Made by a program: the position numbers and the translations under genes. The notes beneath the pieces are model-generated. The model worked only from the letters and a program-made list of their open reading frames with translations, ran no database searches and was not told the origin of the DNA. A stretch of 64,000 nucleotides of DNA from Marisa cornuarietis (taxonomy: Eukaryota; Mollusca; Gastropoda; Architaenioglossa; Ampullariidae), in NCBI GenBank assembly GCA_004794655.1, contig SMMW01000635.1:2790001-2854000 (forward strand). Direction: 5' to 3'. The first letter of the stretch is position 1, and the number at the start of each line of letters is the position of its first letter. This document shows, piece by piece, positions 14,163 to 26,100 of this stretch.

Positions 14163-14193
14163 GCTTGGGCAAAGCTTGGGCAAAGCTTGGGCA
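14163..14193. repeat. 11-bp tandem repeat, three copies
   Basis: 'GCTTGGGCAAA' is repeated nearly three times directly upstream, in minus orientation, of the LINE C-terminal motif. A decayed related copy ('GGCCAGGCTTGGGC') precedes it. It may be part of the retrotransposon coding region. Confidence 0.85.
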
Positions 14194-14602
14194 TATCGTG
14201 TAACCTCGGTCTGCCCAGTGCCAGGGAACCCCTAATCAAAACCCAGCGAACTTGATGCGCACGCAGCGCGATTTCTAGCGATGAAAAGATTGGCAAAACT
14301 ACGTGCTGTCAACGTTTGTGGCTCAACCTTGGCTGCCCAGACTTCAGCCAGTCTCGCTGAAATGCATATGCCTCATTATCAAGTCTGTGCGTTGGCTAAA
14401 ATTAGATGTGCATGGCACGTGTTTGCAATAGTTTTTCTAACAAAGTCAACTGTTAAGTAACTTATAAATATATGTTTATACTTTACGATTATCTGATTAT
14501 CAAAAAGGTAAATGACTTTAACGATCCTAACAAGCAAAAATGCTTGCTCCAGCTTTAGCCATTATCCCGGGCAAGGGCTTACTTCCATGCGAAACCAACT
14601 GT

Positions 14603-14631
14603 AATGAGTTAGGGGTAGGTCTTGTATTGCT

Positions 14632-14670
<39 letters not shown>

Positions 14671-14696
14671 GAGTTAGGGGTAGGTCTTGTATTGTT

Positions 14697-14753
<57 letters not shown>

Positions 14754-14788
14754 GAGTTAGGGGTAGGTCTTGTATTGTTTCGTGTGTG
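14603..14788. repeat. compound minisatellite with embedded (TG)n blocks
   Basis: Three tandem units each begin 'AATGAGTTAGGGGTAGGTC' and run through 'TTGTATTG(C/T)TTCG' into a (TG)n block. Unit starts are 14,603, 14,668 and 14,751. Units 1 and 2 are 65 and 83 bp and differ almost only in the length of the TG block. Unit 3 has only a very short TG block. The structure implies duplication of a unit that already contained a TG tract, followed by independent slippage in each copy. Confidence 0.93.
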
Positions 14789-16481
14789 AATGGTGTCTTG
14801 TGTTTGACGTCTTGTGTGCGTCATTTGTTCGACGTCATTTTGGGAAAAGAATGACGTAAAAAGAAGAAGAAAGACGACGGTTCCATGGCCAGATAGAAAA
14901 GAGAGAGCAGCGAGTTCTTCATCTTCCATAAATCAACTAGAAATCTCTTCACCTTCATCCCCACCTACTGGGGGCTCGTCAAGCGTGGTGTATGTGTGTG
15001 ATATGCGTCGTGCGTGTGCAAGGTAAGTGTACGTGCGTCCTATTACACCAACCTTCTTCAGTTGCCGAATGAGAAGAAATGGCAGGCCTCGACTTTTCTT
15101 CCCTTGAATGCATCGTATCCAAATCTCGCACAACTGTCATCAGGCATGACTAATGTTGTCGTTAGACTCTTCTTATTGTGACAGATAAATAAGCAAAACA
15201 AGAAACAAACAAACAACCAATCAACCAATTTATATCAACCAACCCAAACTAACATCTGAACCAATCTAGCAAACAATCCATCCAGATTTACTTACCTATC
15301 AAACACATACATTCCTCAATGCAAAAAAAACAAAACTGCATTGTGCACATAATGGGAGGACAGTGTATAAGACAATCATCGTTTCAGTTGCTGTAGTAAA
15401 CTGAAGGCTGCCCCTCCCCCGCCGTGCACTTGCCAGCGTTCGTGCAAAAGTCTACTCGGTGTCACCTCGTGCAGTAAATGATAAACTTTTGTTGGAGATG
15501 CTTTGAAAAAAACGACACCAGAACTGAGGGATGGCAGCACCCGCTTCCAAAGACTGATGCCTCGTGCAGGGTCAATACTGCCCGCACGACTGCAGCCGTT
15601 CGCTACATAAAAACCACCTTAGAGGCGGAAGTCTGATGCATTCTGGTCCCTTTGTAGCAGCAGATGGTGGATGAGTGTATACATCCGCTTCCGTCACTCA
15701 TTTCGTGTTTTGCGGAGGTGGCGGGGATCATTTAGCTTCTTCTGCGGAATCTTTGCTGACATCAGCTGCTAATGTATTGAAAGTTTTGCTTAGATTTCTT
15801 TCCCAAAATGATGATAAAGGTTTTCTCAAACGACATAAATCTTTTGATAGCTATGGAAATAAGTAAAATTGGTATCATTAAGTACAAAGGGATAAAGGAG
15901 TGGACAGGTTTAATGTGTCTACATGCATCCGTGCGTGCGTATGTGGATACATGAGAGAGAGAGAGGGAAGAAAGAAAGAAAGAGAAACTGCAGGATAGCT
16001 GTATGTTAACAAAATTATCTAAGAAGAACGACATTCTTTCTCTTTTCTGCTCGCTCTCTCGTTCATTCTCGCACTACCTCTCTGTCCCTCATGCACGCAC
16101 ACACACAGGCACAGAGTGAAAGAGAGAATTACAAATATAACATACACTACACAAAGATGTTTGTTGATTTATTATTAATAAAGAAAAATGGGTATTTCAC
16201 ATATACCTTGAGCCAACAGCTGATCCTCTCATTGGTTTACAAATGTCCTGCAAACCACATGATGCGCGCCCCTGAGTTTTTACAATGACAGACATGTGTC
16301 ACGAATCAGACTCTTGAGAATAGTAGGCTACCCCTATACTTCATGCCCCTAAGAGAGAGAACTACCGGCACACTGTCGGGAGTATCTTCAGTGTCAAAGC
16401 CGGAAGTAGTTACACACAAGTATGTCAACATCGTGTTTGATCTTTAACATAAACATTTTTATTTCTGCCTCCTCCAAATTA
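14789..16481. other. non-coding stretch
   Basis: This stretch contains an A/C-rich low-complexity zone (about 15,180-15,300, with AAAC and AACC motifs), and a GA-rich run followed by AAAG repeats at about 15,953-15,984. No recognisable gene. Confidence 0.5.
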
Positions 16482-16506
16482 TGTGTGCGAGCGTGCGCGC
16501 GCGCGC

Positions 16507-16537
<31 letters not shown>

Positions 16538-16614
16538 CGTGTGTGTGTGTGCATGTGTGTGTGCGTGTGTGTGTGTGTGTGCGTGTGTGTGTGTGCGTGC
16601 GTGTGCGTGTGTGT
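16482..16614. repeat. alternating purine-pyrimidine tract, (CG)n/(TG)n
   Basis: About 130 bp of almost perfectly alternating purine and pyrimidine. It opens with a GC-alternating core (about 16,494-16,507) and continues as TG with scattered CG steps. Such sequence is classically prone to the left-handed Z form. It generates overlapping spurious frames on both strands. Confidence 0.95.
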
Positions 16615-17091
16615 CCACATATCAATTTACTATCCCTTACATCCACATAAATACAGAATTTGATCAATTTATTCAAAGGCTATAGCCTTACATAAGGGAG
16701 ACAACATACTAGTGTTAAAAGCAATATTACAAAACATATTTACAGTTATGGGAGAAAGGAAGGACAAAGAGCAGTTATCATAAATATTTAGCTTATTATT
16801 TAGGTTAGTCTCTATCAACATTACTATTTATAACTTTAAATGCATAAAAATAAATAGAAAATTTACGGATAATTTTTATCCTAACGAATGCTGAATTTGA
16901 TTTGATTTGCATCGTGTAAAGCTTATGTCATTACATACTTTATAAATAACTAAATTGTCATAGCATAGTACAAAATATACATCATGTTCTTCCACTTCTT
17001 TGCACAAACGGCGAATTAAATCCTGTCTTTGGCTCACAAAAGAATGCTGACAAATAGAAACGACGTGTCATAGGTTTATTATACAGATTAT

Positions 17092-17092
<1 letters not shown>
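16615..17092. other. AT-rich non-coding stretch
   Basis: Very AT-rich. No reading frame or transposon motif is evident before the CA array at 17,093. Confidence 0.55.

Positions 17093-17164
<72 letters not shown>
17093..17164. repeat. (CA)n(TA)n array at a LINE 3' end
   Basis: About 29 CA copies run into seven TA copies. Read on the minus strand, this is (TATA)(TG)n immediately after the 3' untranslated region of the LINE remnant at 17,165-17,530. It may therefore have grown from that element's 3' tail. Confidence 0.95.
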
Positions 17165-17530
17165 CACGCACGCACGCTTGCACACATCCGTCCCCACACC
17201 CCCATTCACACCCTCCCTTCAACAAACTTCTAACAAAATTCAAACAAAATTCTAAAAATACAATATAATACAAAACAATCCTAGGACTCCTTGCGTTTCT
17301 TATTACGGTGAATGATGGCTGCTGACACGAAGGACATCTGGTGAGCATTTCTTTGCTCAAGTGGCTCCTTGTATCGCCTACCAGAAGGTAGCAGCTGAAA
17401 GCTGGGCTGGACTAGTGTGTGTAGGGGCTGCAGTAACGTGATTTGCCATCGTTGTGACAGAATGGAGGTACAAGTCAGTGAGTAGTAGTTTTATACCAAT
17501 CATCTTGCGTGTCTGCTTGACAACTCTGGC
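17165..17530 (-). pseudogene. non-LTR retrotransposon 3' end (reverse transcriptase C-terminus plus 3'UTR)
   Basis: On the minus strand, 17,371-17,400 encodes 'FQLLPSGRRYKEPL', followed by an Arg/Asn-containing segment and 'SFVSAAI', with a stop at 17,281-17,283. The pattern LLPSGRRY...(N)SF.P.AI is a hallmark of the C-terminus of CR1/Rex1-like LINE reverse transcriptases. Just upstream, another frame contains 'TAAPTHTSPAQLS', which fits the usual preceding 'PTHP' segment, so a one-base frameshift separates the two. About 115 bp of AT-rich 3'UTR follows and runs into the TA/TG array. The catalytic core is absent, so this is a typical 5'-truncated insertion. The family is inferred from motif memory. 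Confidence 0.62.
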
Positions 17531-17576
17531 CATCCCTGCCTAGTCTTTGACAAGATGGCCTTACCAGGCAGGGATG
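17531..17576. other. inverted repeat (11-bp perfect stem)
   Basis: 'CATCCCTGCCT' at 17,531-17,541 is the exact reverse complement of 17,566-17,576, with a 24-nt loop. The function is unknown. Confidence 0.8.
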
Positions 17577-20500
17577 TTAACAGTAAAAATACTTTCAACA
17601 AGGGACATGTATTCCGCCTCCAGAACTGACGTTGAAACTGCGGAGTTTCCTCTGATGAGCCCTTTTGTACACAAGGGAATAATCTAAACTTTACAATATT
17701 GCTCTTATCAATCCCCAAGAGACTGACCCTATACTGCAACAGACTGACTGGACAGATACGGAATACAGCTTTTGAACACTCTAAGGATCGTATTATTGTG
17801 TCTATGGTCGTCTTTCATTGCGGTGGTCGGCCTGGTCATGAACATGTAGGCGCTGGGCCCTGCCTCCTACTCTCATCGCGGACAACTTTCGCCTGTTGAT
17901 GCCGTGTTAGTATGAGGATTTTTTGTAGGGGCTTATACTCCCTTAACCTGTATATTTCGCAAGATTTCCCACAAGGCAGTGGGGCCAGTTTTCCTTGGTT
18001 TGGATTGTAGTGCGATAGTGGTGGGACGTCTGTGTCGGTCACTTCCCTTGCCGGCTGATGGAAAAATGGCGGTAGAGGCGACCCTATGGTCTTCTAAACT
18101 AGTCACACGGTATTTAGACTAGTCACTTAAACTAGCCAACAAAGACATCAAAATGCTAAGCATATGGGGCCGTATTTTCGTCCAGGGGTCAGTGTACGCT
18201 CGTCTTAACCTCAAACCGCCGGTTAGCTGGCCGGCTGCCAAGCGAGCAAGTTGCCCGCAATTTAATTTTATTTTCAATACTTGAGTTTGTTCATACAAAA
18301 TTTTCGTCATTCTCGTTATTCTTGGTGTGTCTCTTTGTAACGTAGGGGGGTTGGGCGTGGGGGTGGGGGTGGGTGAATATTAAGGTGGTATACTACGTCT
18401 TAGTTCGACACACAGAGTGCTCACAGTCACCCTTGATCGAGTCTTTTTCTACATTTCACGAGAAATTAGGAGTTTCCATGTACCTTGTATTCTATGTGCG
18501 GTCCGGACAGAGCTCACCCTCTGTCCACTTGGACAGTATTTAGCCTCGACCATCGCCAGCCAGTGGGCTGTTGCTGCTGCTGTTGTTGGAGCTCTCAGTC
18601 GTCACTTTGGCTGTCGACGTGAGGCGCTAGTGTGAGATCCACATTGCACCTGCTTGTGACTGTAGTGTCACTGTTGGTACTGGTATTGAAGCGGAGGGCT
18701 ATTGCTGTGCTACCAGTACTGTTGAGGAGGATATTTGCTGGGATTTGGAGACAGGTGCCTAGGAAATTCCCTCCCGTGTTCTCAGGGAATACGCCGAGCT
18801 AAAGGAAGGTTGTTGGGAAACTCCAGTGTTTGACCAGCTGGAGCCGGTGCGAGCAGAGACGACCTGTGATAGGTTCATTGTCCTTTTGCCAGCCGAAGGA
18901 AAACGTGTCCAAAAACGTTTCTGAATTTTGAAACCTTTTGTTTTTGCTGTATACTTACTTAATTGTAAGTGTGTAGTTGTGAGTGATTAAACTGCTGCTT
19001 TTTCAATGTTTTCCTGCAAGCACATGAAGCTGCCTACAGCATTTATTGCTTTTTTATTCTTCAAAATCCACCATATCCAAACAAGAGGATCAAATGCAAC
19101 GTAGGCTGTATTGACGAGCGCCCACACTGTTTTCGTCTGAATAAATTGCTTTTATTTCGCAGAAAACTATCAGAAAACACTATCAAATGTTCACCGACGG
19201 GTGTTCTCTTTACTCGACAAAAACCTTTAGGATATTATTGTCTGGAATTCTCGTTAAAGCAGTCGTATAGATAGGTAGAATTCAAGAGAAACGACATTTA
19301 GAAAGCGCAAAAATAAATGAAATGAAAAAAAGCAATCAAAGTTAGTCTGACAGGCCGCATCCCATTTCTAAAGACAGATTGTGGTCTTGCAAGTCGTCGC
19401 GGCTTCGACAGGCACGTGGAGGACTGACTGAAATAAAAGCAGCCATGAGTCAGCGAGAGCAATTAAGAAGACAATCGAAGATACAAAGTCCGACACATAA
19501 GATTGTAATGACAACCGCTCCTTTAATATCGCTTGGATATGTGGGCACGAAGTAAAAAGTATTGTATTTTTCAAATCTGTTCGCATCACATTTTGACAAA
19601 GTTTAGAAATTCTATGAGGAAATCAGAGGTTATAAACAATTTTTTTTCTAAAATTGCGAGCCTGCCTGCTTTTATTAACGATATGAATTGCGAATATCCG
19701 CTTAACGTATATATTTTAAATGATTTGTGCGAACAGAGAGTGTATTAAAGTCATACATACATAAACCATTTATGCTTGAGAATACTACAAAATTTTCTTA
19801 ATGCCCATCATATTGTCAGTCTCGCAATACACTTCACTTTTTTACAAAGTATCCCAGACTTACAGACTTGAGTAAACACCGAACTGCGCTCATGTTTTTG
19901 GCATCTGGTGGGCTAGAAAATGTTTTCTGTTGTGTTGTTCCAAAGCCCAAGCCCCATCACTTACAGAGAATGAATTAGTTCAAATGTCATCCTAGGCCAG
20001 ATGGCGTCTTGAAGAACAGTCGTTATTAAGCTTGAGCTCACGTGATCTCTTGTAACTGAAGGAAATTTCAGTAACACATCTGAACATATACCCCCGACAT
20101 TATATCAATAAAAAGAACCATCTTCATTGTATTGAGAGTTTTTCTATAGAGAACTTTAAGGCAATTTCTACAATCTACAATGCTACATCCATTGTTCTGT
20201 TACTCAAAGTACAGACAGAAAGTAGTAAACCTTTGATACGTTGCAGGAAGGTTGTACACGTGCTCTGCACCACCTTTTCTCTCGCTTATCTCGCCATTTA
20301 TCTCTCCCTACTTTTCCTTCCTTCTGTACCCCCATCTCTCTCTCTCCCATCCTCAGTCTTTGCAAATATTTTTAAGCGCCAGTAGGGAAGGGGGACGATC
20401 TAGTGTGAGCACGGGCCATGCACGCGCATGCTATTACCACAGCGGGTTGTTTCCGTAAGAAATTAAGGGTCGTTCAATTGTAACTCGCAAAGGAGTAAAT

Positions 20501-20990
20501 GCTCATTTCCGTTGGAACCGGCCAATCAGAACTGCGCACACACATAACTGATATCTTGGAACCCTAGTCATACCATGCTTCCCAATCGACAAAACAAGAG
20601 AAAACGGGATGGCTAGAGCGATGAAGTGCCCTGTCGTGCATGAGCACAGCTCACTGTTGTTACATGCTAGGCACGCACATAGACCGAGCCTAAGTGCATC
20701 GTAAATGACACACAAATCATAAAAAGGGTTAGGTTCGGTGAAGAGGATTCACTCTTGGGAACTAATGAATTTGCTTAGCGCATGCGCGTGACCCAGTTTA
20801 GATTTCTTTTTCCCGTGGCAGAAAACTAGAATTTCTGTGGACACGGACCTGCTAACTTCAAACACACCCAACTATCTCTGACAACGACTTATTTTATTTA
20901 AATCACATAGATTGAAACTGCAATCTTGTACCAAAGATTCGTATCTAAGGTCATTTTTACCCGACAAATGCGAATAACTTTTGACCAGGT
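17577..20990. other. non-coding stretch with G-rich and hairpin motifs
   Basis: No gene recognised. Notable spots are the G-run cluster at 18,345-18,373, a perfect 8-bp stem with 6-nt loop at 18,505-18,526, a CCAAT-type motif at about 20,519-20,528, and a palindromic 'GCGCATGCGC' at 20,778-20,787 about 200 bp before the 34-bp array. These motifs are too short to call a promoter. Confidence 0.5.
18345..18373 (+). other. G-quadruplex-type motif
   Basis: Five runs of three or more G are separated by loops of 1-3 nt (G6-TT-G3-CGT-G5-T-G5-T-G3). This meets the usual G-quadruplex consensus on the plus strand. Folding is inferred, not shown. Confidence 0.7.
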
Positions 20991-23164
20991 TAAATCACTG
21001 CCAACCTTTATATCACAGTTATATACAATCATTGCCAACCTTTATATCACAGTTATATATACAATCATTGCCAACCTTTATATCACAGTTATATACAATC
21101 ATTGCCAACCTTTATATCACAGTTATATACAATCATTGCCAACCTTTATATCACAGTTATGTACATTCATTGCCAACCTTTATATCACAGTTATATATAC
21201 AATCATTGCCAACCTTTATATCACAGTTATATACAATCATTGCCAACCTTTATATCACAGTTATATACAATCATTGCCAACCTTTATATCACAGTTATAT
21301 ACAATCATTGCCAACCTTTATATCACAGTTATATATACAATCATTGCCAACCTTTATATCACAGTTATATACAATCATTGCCAACCTTTATATCACAGTT
21401 ATATACAATCATTGCCAACCTTTATATCACAGTTATATACAATCATTCCCAACCTTTATATCACAGTTATATATACAATCATTGCCAACCTTTATATCAC
21501 ATTTTATATACAATCATTGCCAACCTTTATATCACAGTTATATATACAATCATTGCCAACCTTTATATCACAGTTATATACAATCATTGCCAACCTTTAT
21601 ATCACAGTTATATATACAATCATTGCCAACCTTTATATCACAGTTATATACAATCATTGCCAACCTTTTTATCACAGTTATGTACATTCATTGCCAACCT
21701 TTATATCACAGTTATATACAATCATTGCCAACCTTTATATCACATTTTATATACAATCATTGCCAACCTTTATATCACAGTTATATACAATCATTGCCAA
21801 CCTTTATATCACAGTTATATACAATCATTGCCAACCTTTATATCACAGTTATATACAATCATTGCCAACCTTTATATCACAGTTATGTACAATCATTGCC
21901 AACCTTTATATCACAGTTATATATACAATCATTGCCAACCTTTATATCACAGTTATATACAATCATTGCCAACCTTTATATCACAGTTATATACAATCAT
22001 TGCCAACCTTTATATCACAGTTATGTACATTCATTGTCAACCTTTATATCACAGTTATATATACAATCATTGCCAACCTTTATATCACAGTTATGTACAA
22101 TCATTGCCAACCTTTTTATCACAGTTATATATACAATCATTGCCAACCTTTATATCACAGTTATGTACAATCATTGCCAACCTTTTTATCACAGTTATAT
22201 ATACAATCATTGCCAACCTTTATATCACAGTTATATACAATCATTGCCAACCTTTATATCACAGTTATATATACAATCATTGCCAACCTTTATATCACAG
22301 TTATATACAATCATTGCCAACCTTTATATCACAGTTATATACAATCATTGCCAACCTTTATATCACAGTTATATACAATCATTCCCAACCTTTATATCAC
22401 AGTTATATATACAATCATTGCCAACCTTTATATCACATTTTATATACAATCATTGCCAACCTTTATATCACAGTTATATATACAATCATTGCCAACCTTT
22501 ATATCACAGTTATATACAATCATTGCCAACCTTTATATCACAGTTATATATACAATCATTGCCAACCTTTATATCACAGTTATATACAATCATTGCCAAC
22601 CTTTATATCACAGTTATGTACATTCATTGCCAACCTTTATATCACAGTTATATACAATCATTGACAACCTTTATATCACATTTTATATACAATCATTGCC
22701 AACCTTTATATCACAGTTAGATACAATCATTGCCAACCTTTATATCACAGTTATGTACAATCATTGCCAACCTTTATATCACAGTTATATATACAATCAT
22801 TGCCAACCTTTATATCACAGTTATATACAATCATTGCCAACCTTTATATCACAGTTATATACAATCATTGCCAACCTTTATATCACAGTTATGTACATTC
22901 ATTGCCAACCTTTATATCACAGTTATATATACAATCATTGCCAACCTTTATATCACAGTTATGTACAATCATTGCCAACCTTTTTATCACAGTTATATAT
23001 ACAATCATTGCCAACCTTTATATCACAGTTATATATACAATCATTGCCAACCTTTATATCACAGTTATATACAATCATTGCCAACCTTTATATCACAGTT
23101 ATATACAATCATCACCCAACTTTATCAAACTTTATTTGACAGTTATATACAATCATTGAAAACT
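20991..23164. repeat. 34/36-bp minisatellite array, about 2.17 kb
   Basis: About 62 head-to-tail units of 34 bp. Each unit begins 'TTATATACAATCATTGCC' and ends 'CTTTATATCACAG'. A common 36-bp variant has an extra 'TA' (TTATATATACAATC). Point variants recur: TTATGTACATTC, TTATGTACAATC, CCTTTTTATC, and CACATTTTATA replacing CACAGTTATA. Variants are placed identically around 21,444-21,743 and 22,380-22,679 (offset 936 bp), then again with an offset of 868 bp, so part of the array was block-duplicated. The unit has no stop codon in any forward frame and 34 is not a multiple of three. All three plus frames therefore stay open for up to 737 codons. The last units (23,110-23,164) are degenerate. Confidence 0.97.
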
Positions 23165-26100
23165 TGGTTCAACGTTTGTTCATATTTGTCAAAAGAAGGG
23201 TGTAAAAGAAGAAAGCAGATGCCCGCTAGAATTGAAAAGAAAGTTGGCAACACTCACAATGAACCTCCTGTCAGCATTTTTTCCTTGAAAGGTCATTGAG
23301 GAAGGAATGAATTTCTTGCCCGTTTGACAGTATTCGTTCATTCTCCGCTTGCTTCGGCGGAGAAAAAACGGTAGGAATTTTTTAAAAAGACGATTACAAT
23401 CGCTTCTAAGCTTAGTCGGAGATTTAAAATAAATTTATTGCAAAACTTTTCGTGAACTTACTGAACTGGTATCAAATATTTGCCTAGTCTTACTCTATCT
23501 ATTCTACCTTTTTAAATGCACTGAGACATTCCAGTTTTTATCCCAAACCCTTTGAAATATCTATGTAACAGTTCAGTCTATGTAATAAGTATTTTGTTAG
23601 CATTCAAAATGTATTTACATTACCACACTCGTAGCACAGTCGTTACAGGGTGTGTTGACTAAATGCTAATAAAGTACATCTTGACCTGAACTTTGAAAAC
23701 TTCTGCCAAATCCTTATCTTGTTTAATATCAGATGTACAGCTAGACCTACCGCACTGACTGGCGTTCACTACAAAAGCTGGACTTTGTAAATAACTTCTT
23801 AGCAACACCTGTACTCAGTATTTTAACAACATATGTTGGGATTAACTCTGCCAGTTCTCAAGGACTATAAGTTATTCTATTTAATATTTCTCGGGAGCTG
23901 ACAGGCTAGGTCTCCCACAAGACGCGAGGGTAAACGTGGTTAATCAATAGACATCAAAAAGAAAATACCACAGTGTCTCGACTAAACTACGAACCGGAAA
24001 TTAGGAGGACTGAAGTTCGCCATATGATCTTACACAATCGATGCTTCTTATTTCTGGAAATTTCGATTTCGTTGGAAGGTGAGCGTAACTCACAAACACG
24101 CGTAATGAGGGCACGCATGCAGAAGAAGGCGAGAACGCACGCACGCACGTAGAGCGCAGTCATACACGCACTTATAACAAATAAATACAATCATCTGCTA
24201 GAAACCTCTGTTCGGAACCCAAACATACCAACTACGTGCTCGGAAAACGAGACAAACCAGCACATGCTTTGGACAACTTTCTCGATCATGTAAACTTTCC
24301 ATTCTTTGCGATGACTAAGAGAAAGTCGTACTCCAGTAACCTCCCAGTAAAACCCAATTTAACATCGGCGAAGGATTTATAAGAGGACAAAAACTTCACA
24401 AGACAGCCAGACATCAGTGTTAGCGGCGAAATTAACTAGAAACTAGACACACGTGCTCAGTTTTCTTGCATAAAGTTTGCGTCAGCAGCGAATATAATGC
24501 AAGATGATACAGCTCCTGTCGTCTAAACTCTCATTGTCTAGCTCAAATTCCCAGCTCATTTTCGGTTCTATATATATATATATATTCTTTGACATCACCT
24601 CCAAGGGCTGCAAACTATTTTTAAAGGACTACTAGGGTGTAATATATTTTTGTTGATGATTGGGTAAAAATCAGGACAAACACATTATTTACCCAAATCT
24701 TGATGCAGTTCATCTTCCGTTCTCGAGAAACACTCCTACAAACATCCCCATGCACAGGAACAGATGTCAATACAGACGTCAAAGTTATACACGGATATGT
24801 TTATATTGTGAGAGTGTAAAACCAGTGGAACAACGAGAAACATAGGAGTATTGCATATTTCCAAGACGGAAAGGGGTGCTCACCCATATAAGGGCTGAGC
24901 TTCACCCATTGGTTACAAAAAGTCCTGTGCACTACTTGTCCTTCAACAAGGAGACATTTAAAAACATGCCTGGATGCTGAGAGGAAGACAGAGAGGGGTG
25001 GGGGAAGAGGAAGAAGAATAGCTTCACGTGGAGAGTTGGCAAGTGTGTGAGCCCAACTGAGTGCAGGTGACTTATGCACGTGTCTCTTGACCTTCTGATG
25101 GTCTAATGATGAAGTAAAGGAAAGTACATTGCCAAGTAAGACTATATCAAGGCAAAGCGACTGGCCATGTACACATCGGCCACATGAGCAAAGTCCCAGG
25201 AGACTCGTCCAGATGAAAGAGCGACACCGTCCTCAAAACCTCTCCAAGCTTACCTCCCAGCCTTCGCGCGTGCAGTCATCCCTGGGTCACGTGGAACGTG
25301 AGATGTAGCACGCGGCTTTCTCCTCGCCCCCAGCTTTGTGACTGGGGTGGCCTACTCATTGCAACTGTCGATAAACGCCAGAATAATATCCCTTTAGCTA
25401 GGAACCCTGTATTGATTGCAGAAGACCTCCTCCTCATATGCCCTCGTTTTTGTCTGATTGGATCTTATCCCACGTCGTGTGTGATTAGTTAGGATTGTAA
25501 AACTGCCTCATCGACAAAGCAACTCATATCGGCAGGTAGTTTATTTGTTTCCTTATTGTAATGTCTAGGATGATTTCGCAACAGTTATCTTCCCAAATAA
25601 CTACAGTTGTAAAATTTCAGCAGATTAAAAAGAAAATCCATGAAGACATATCTGTTTTCATCAAAAGTTATAGAGGAGGATTCTGTAGTAAAATGGTGCT
25701 CGATGACTCCTGACACCTAGCAGTCAACTCAGCTGGTATTATTTTATAAACATTTTAGCTGCCTGCTGTAAGTGTTAGCACTCAGCAAGTGCAGCCTCTG
25801 ATGCTATTTGTCTGTCTTTCGTCACCTTGTCAACATCTCCCCTAAAACTTTCAGTTCACTTAAAGTCGACTGATCAATCACTGGCAAAAGTCTATGACCA
25901 AATTCGCGAGGGCCAAATCGGCTCCGCGTCTGGGAAGAAAATCTTTGAACTACAAAAGTTGTTTCCACGACTTTTAGGGCTGCTTGGCCGTTGTTGCCTT
26001 TAGTCTGGACCTGGCTCAAGCTCACTTGGGAAGTTAAAGTCTCCCCCACCCCCACAATCAAGGATGCTCAATATAGCTTAAGATAAAGTCAGAAAAACAA

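Noticed and set aside
20519..20787. Promoter from a CCAAT-type motif and a GCGCATGCGC palindrome
   Set aside because: Both motifs are short and expected by chance in 64 kb; no start site or downstream coding exon supports them.
20926..23139. 737-codon open frame and its overlapping companions
   Set aside because: They are produced by a stop-free 34-bp tandem repeat read in all three frames; there is no non-repeat domain, and block-duplicated non-coding repeats explain them fully.
20991..23164. CRISPR-like array (unit length near 34 bp)
   Set aside because: Units are directly adjacent with no unique spacers, and the context is a eukaryotic repeat-rich genome.
23341..23370. Bacterial-type intrinsic terminator
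   Set aside because: The stem-loop plus A/T run fits the shape only; everything else in the window is eukaryotic.
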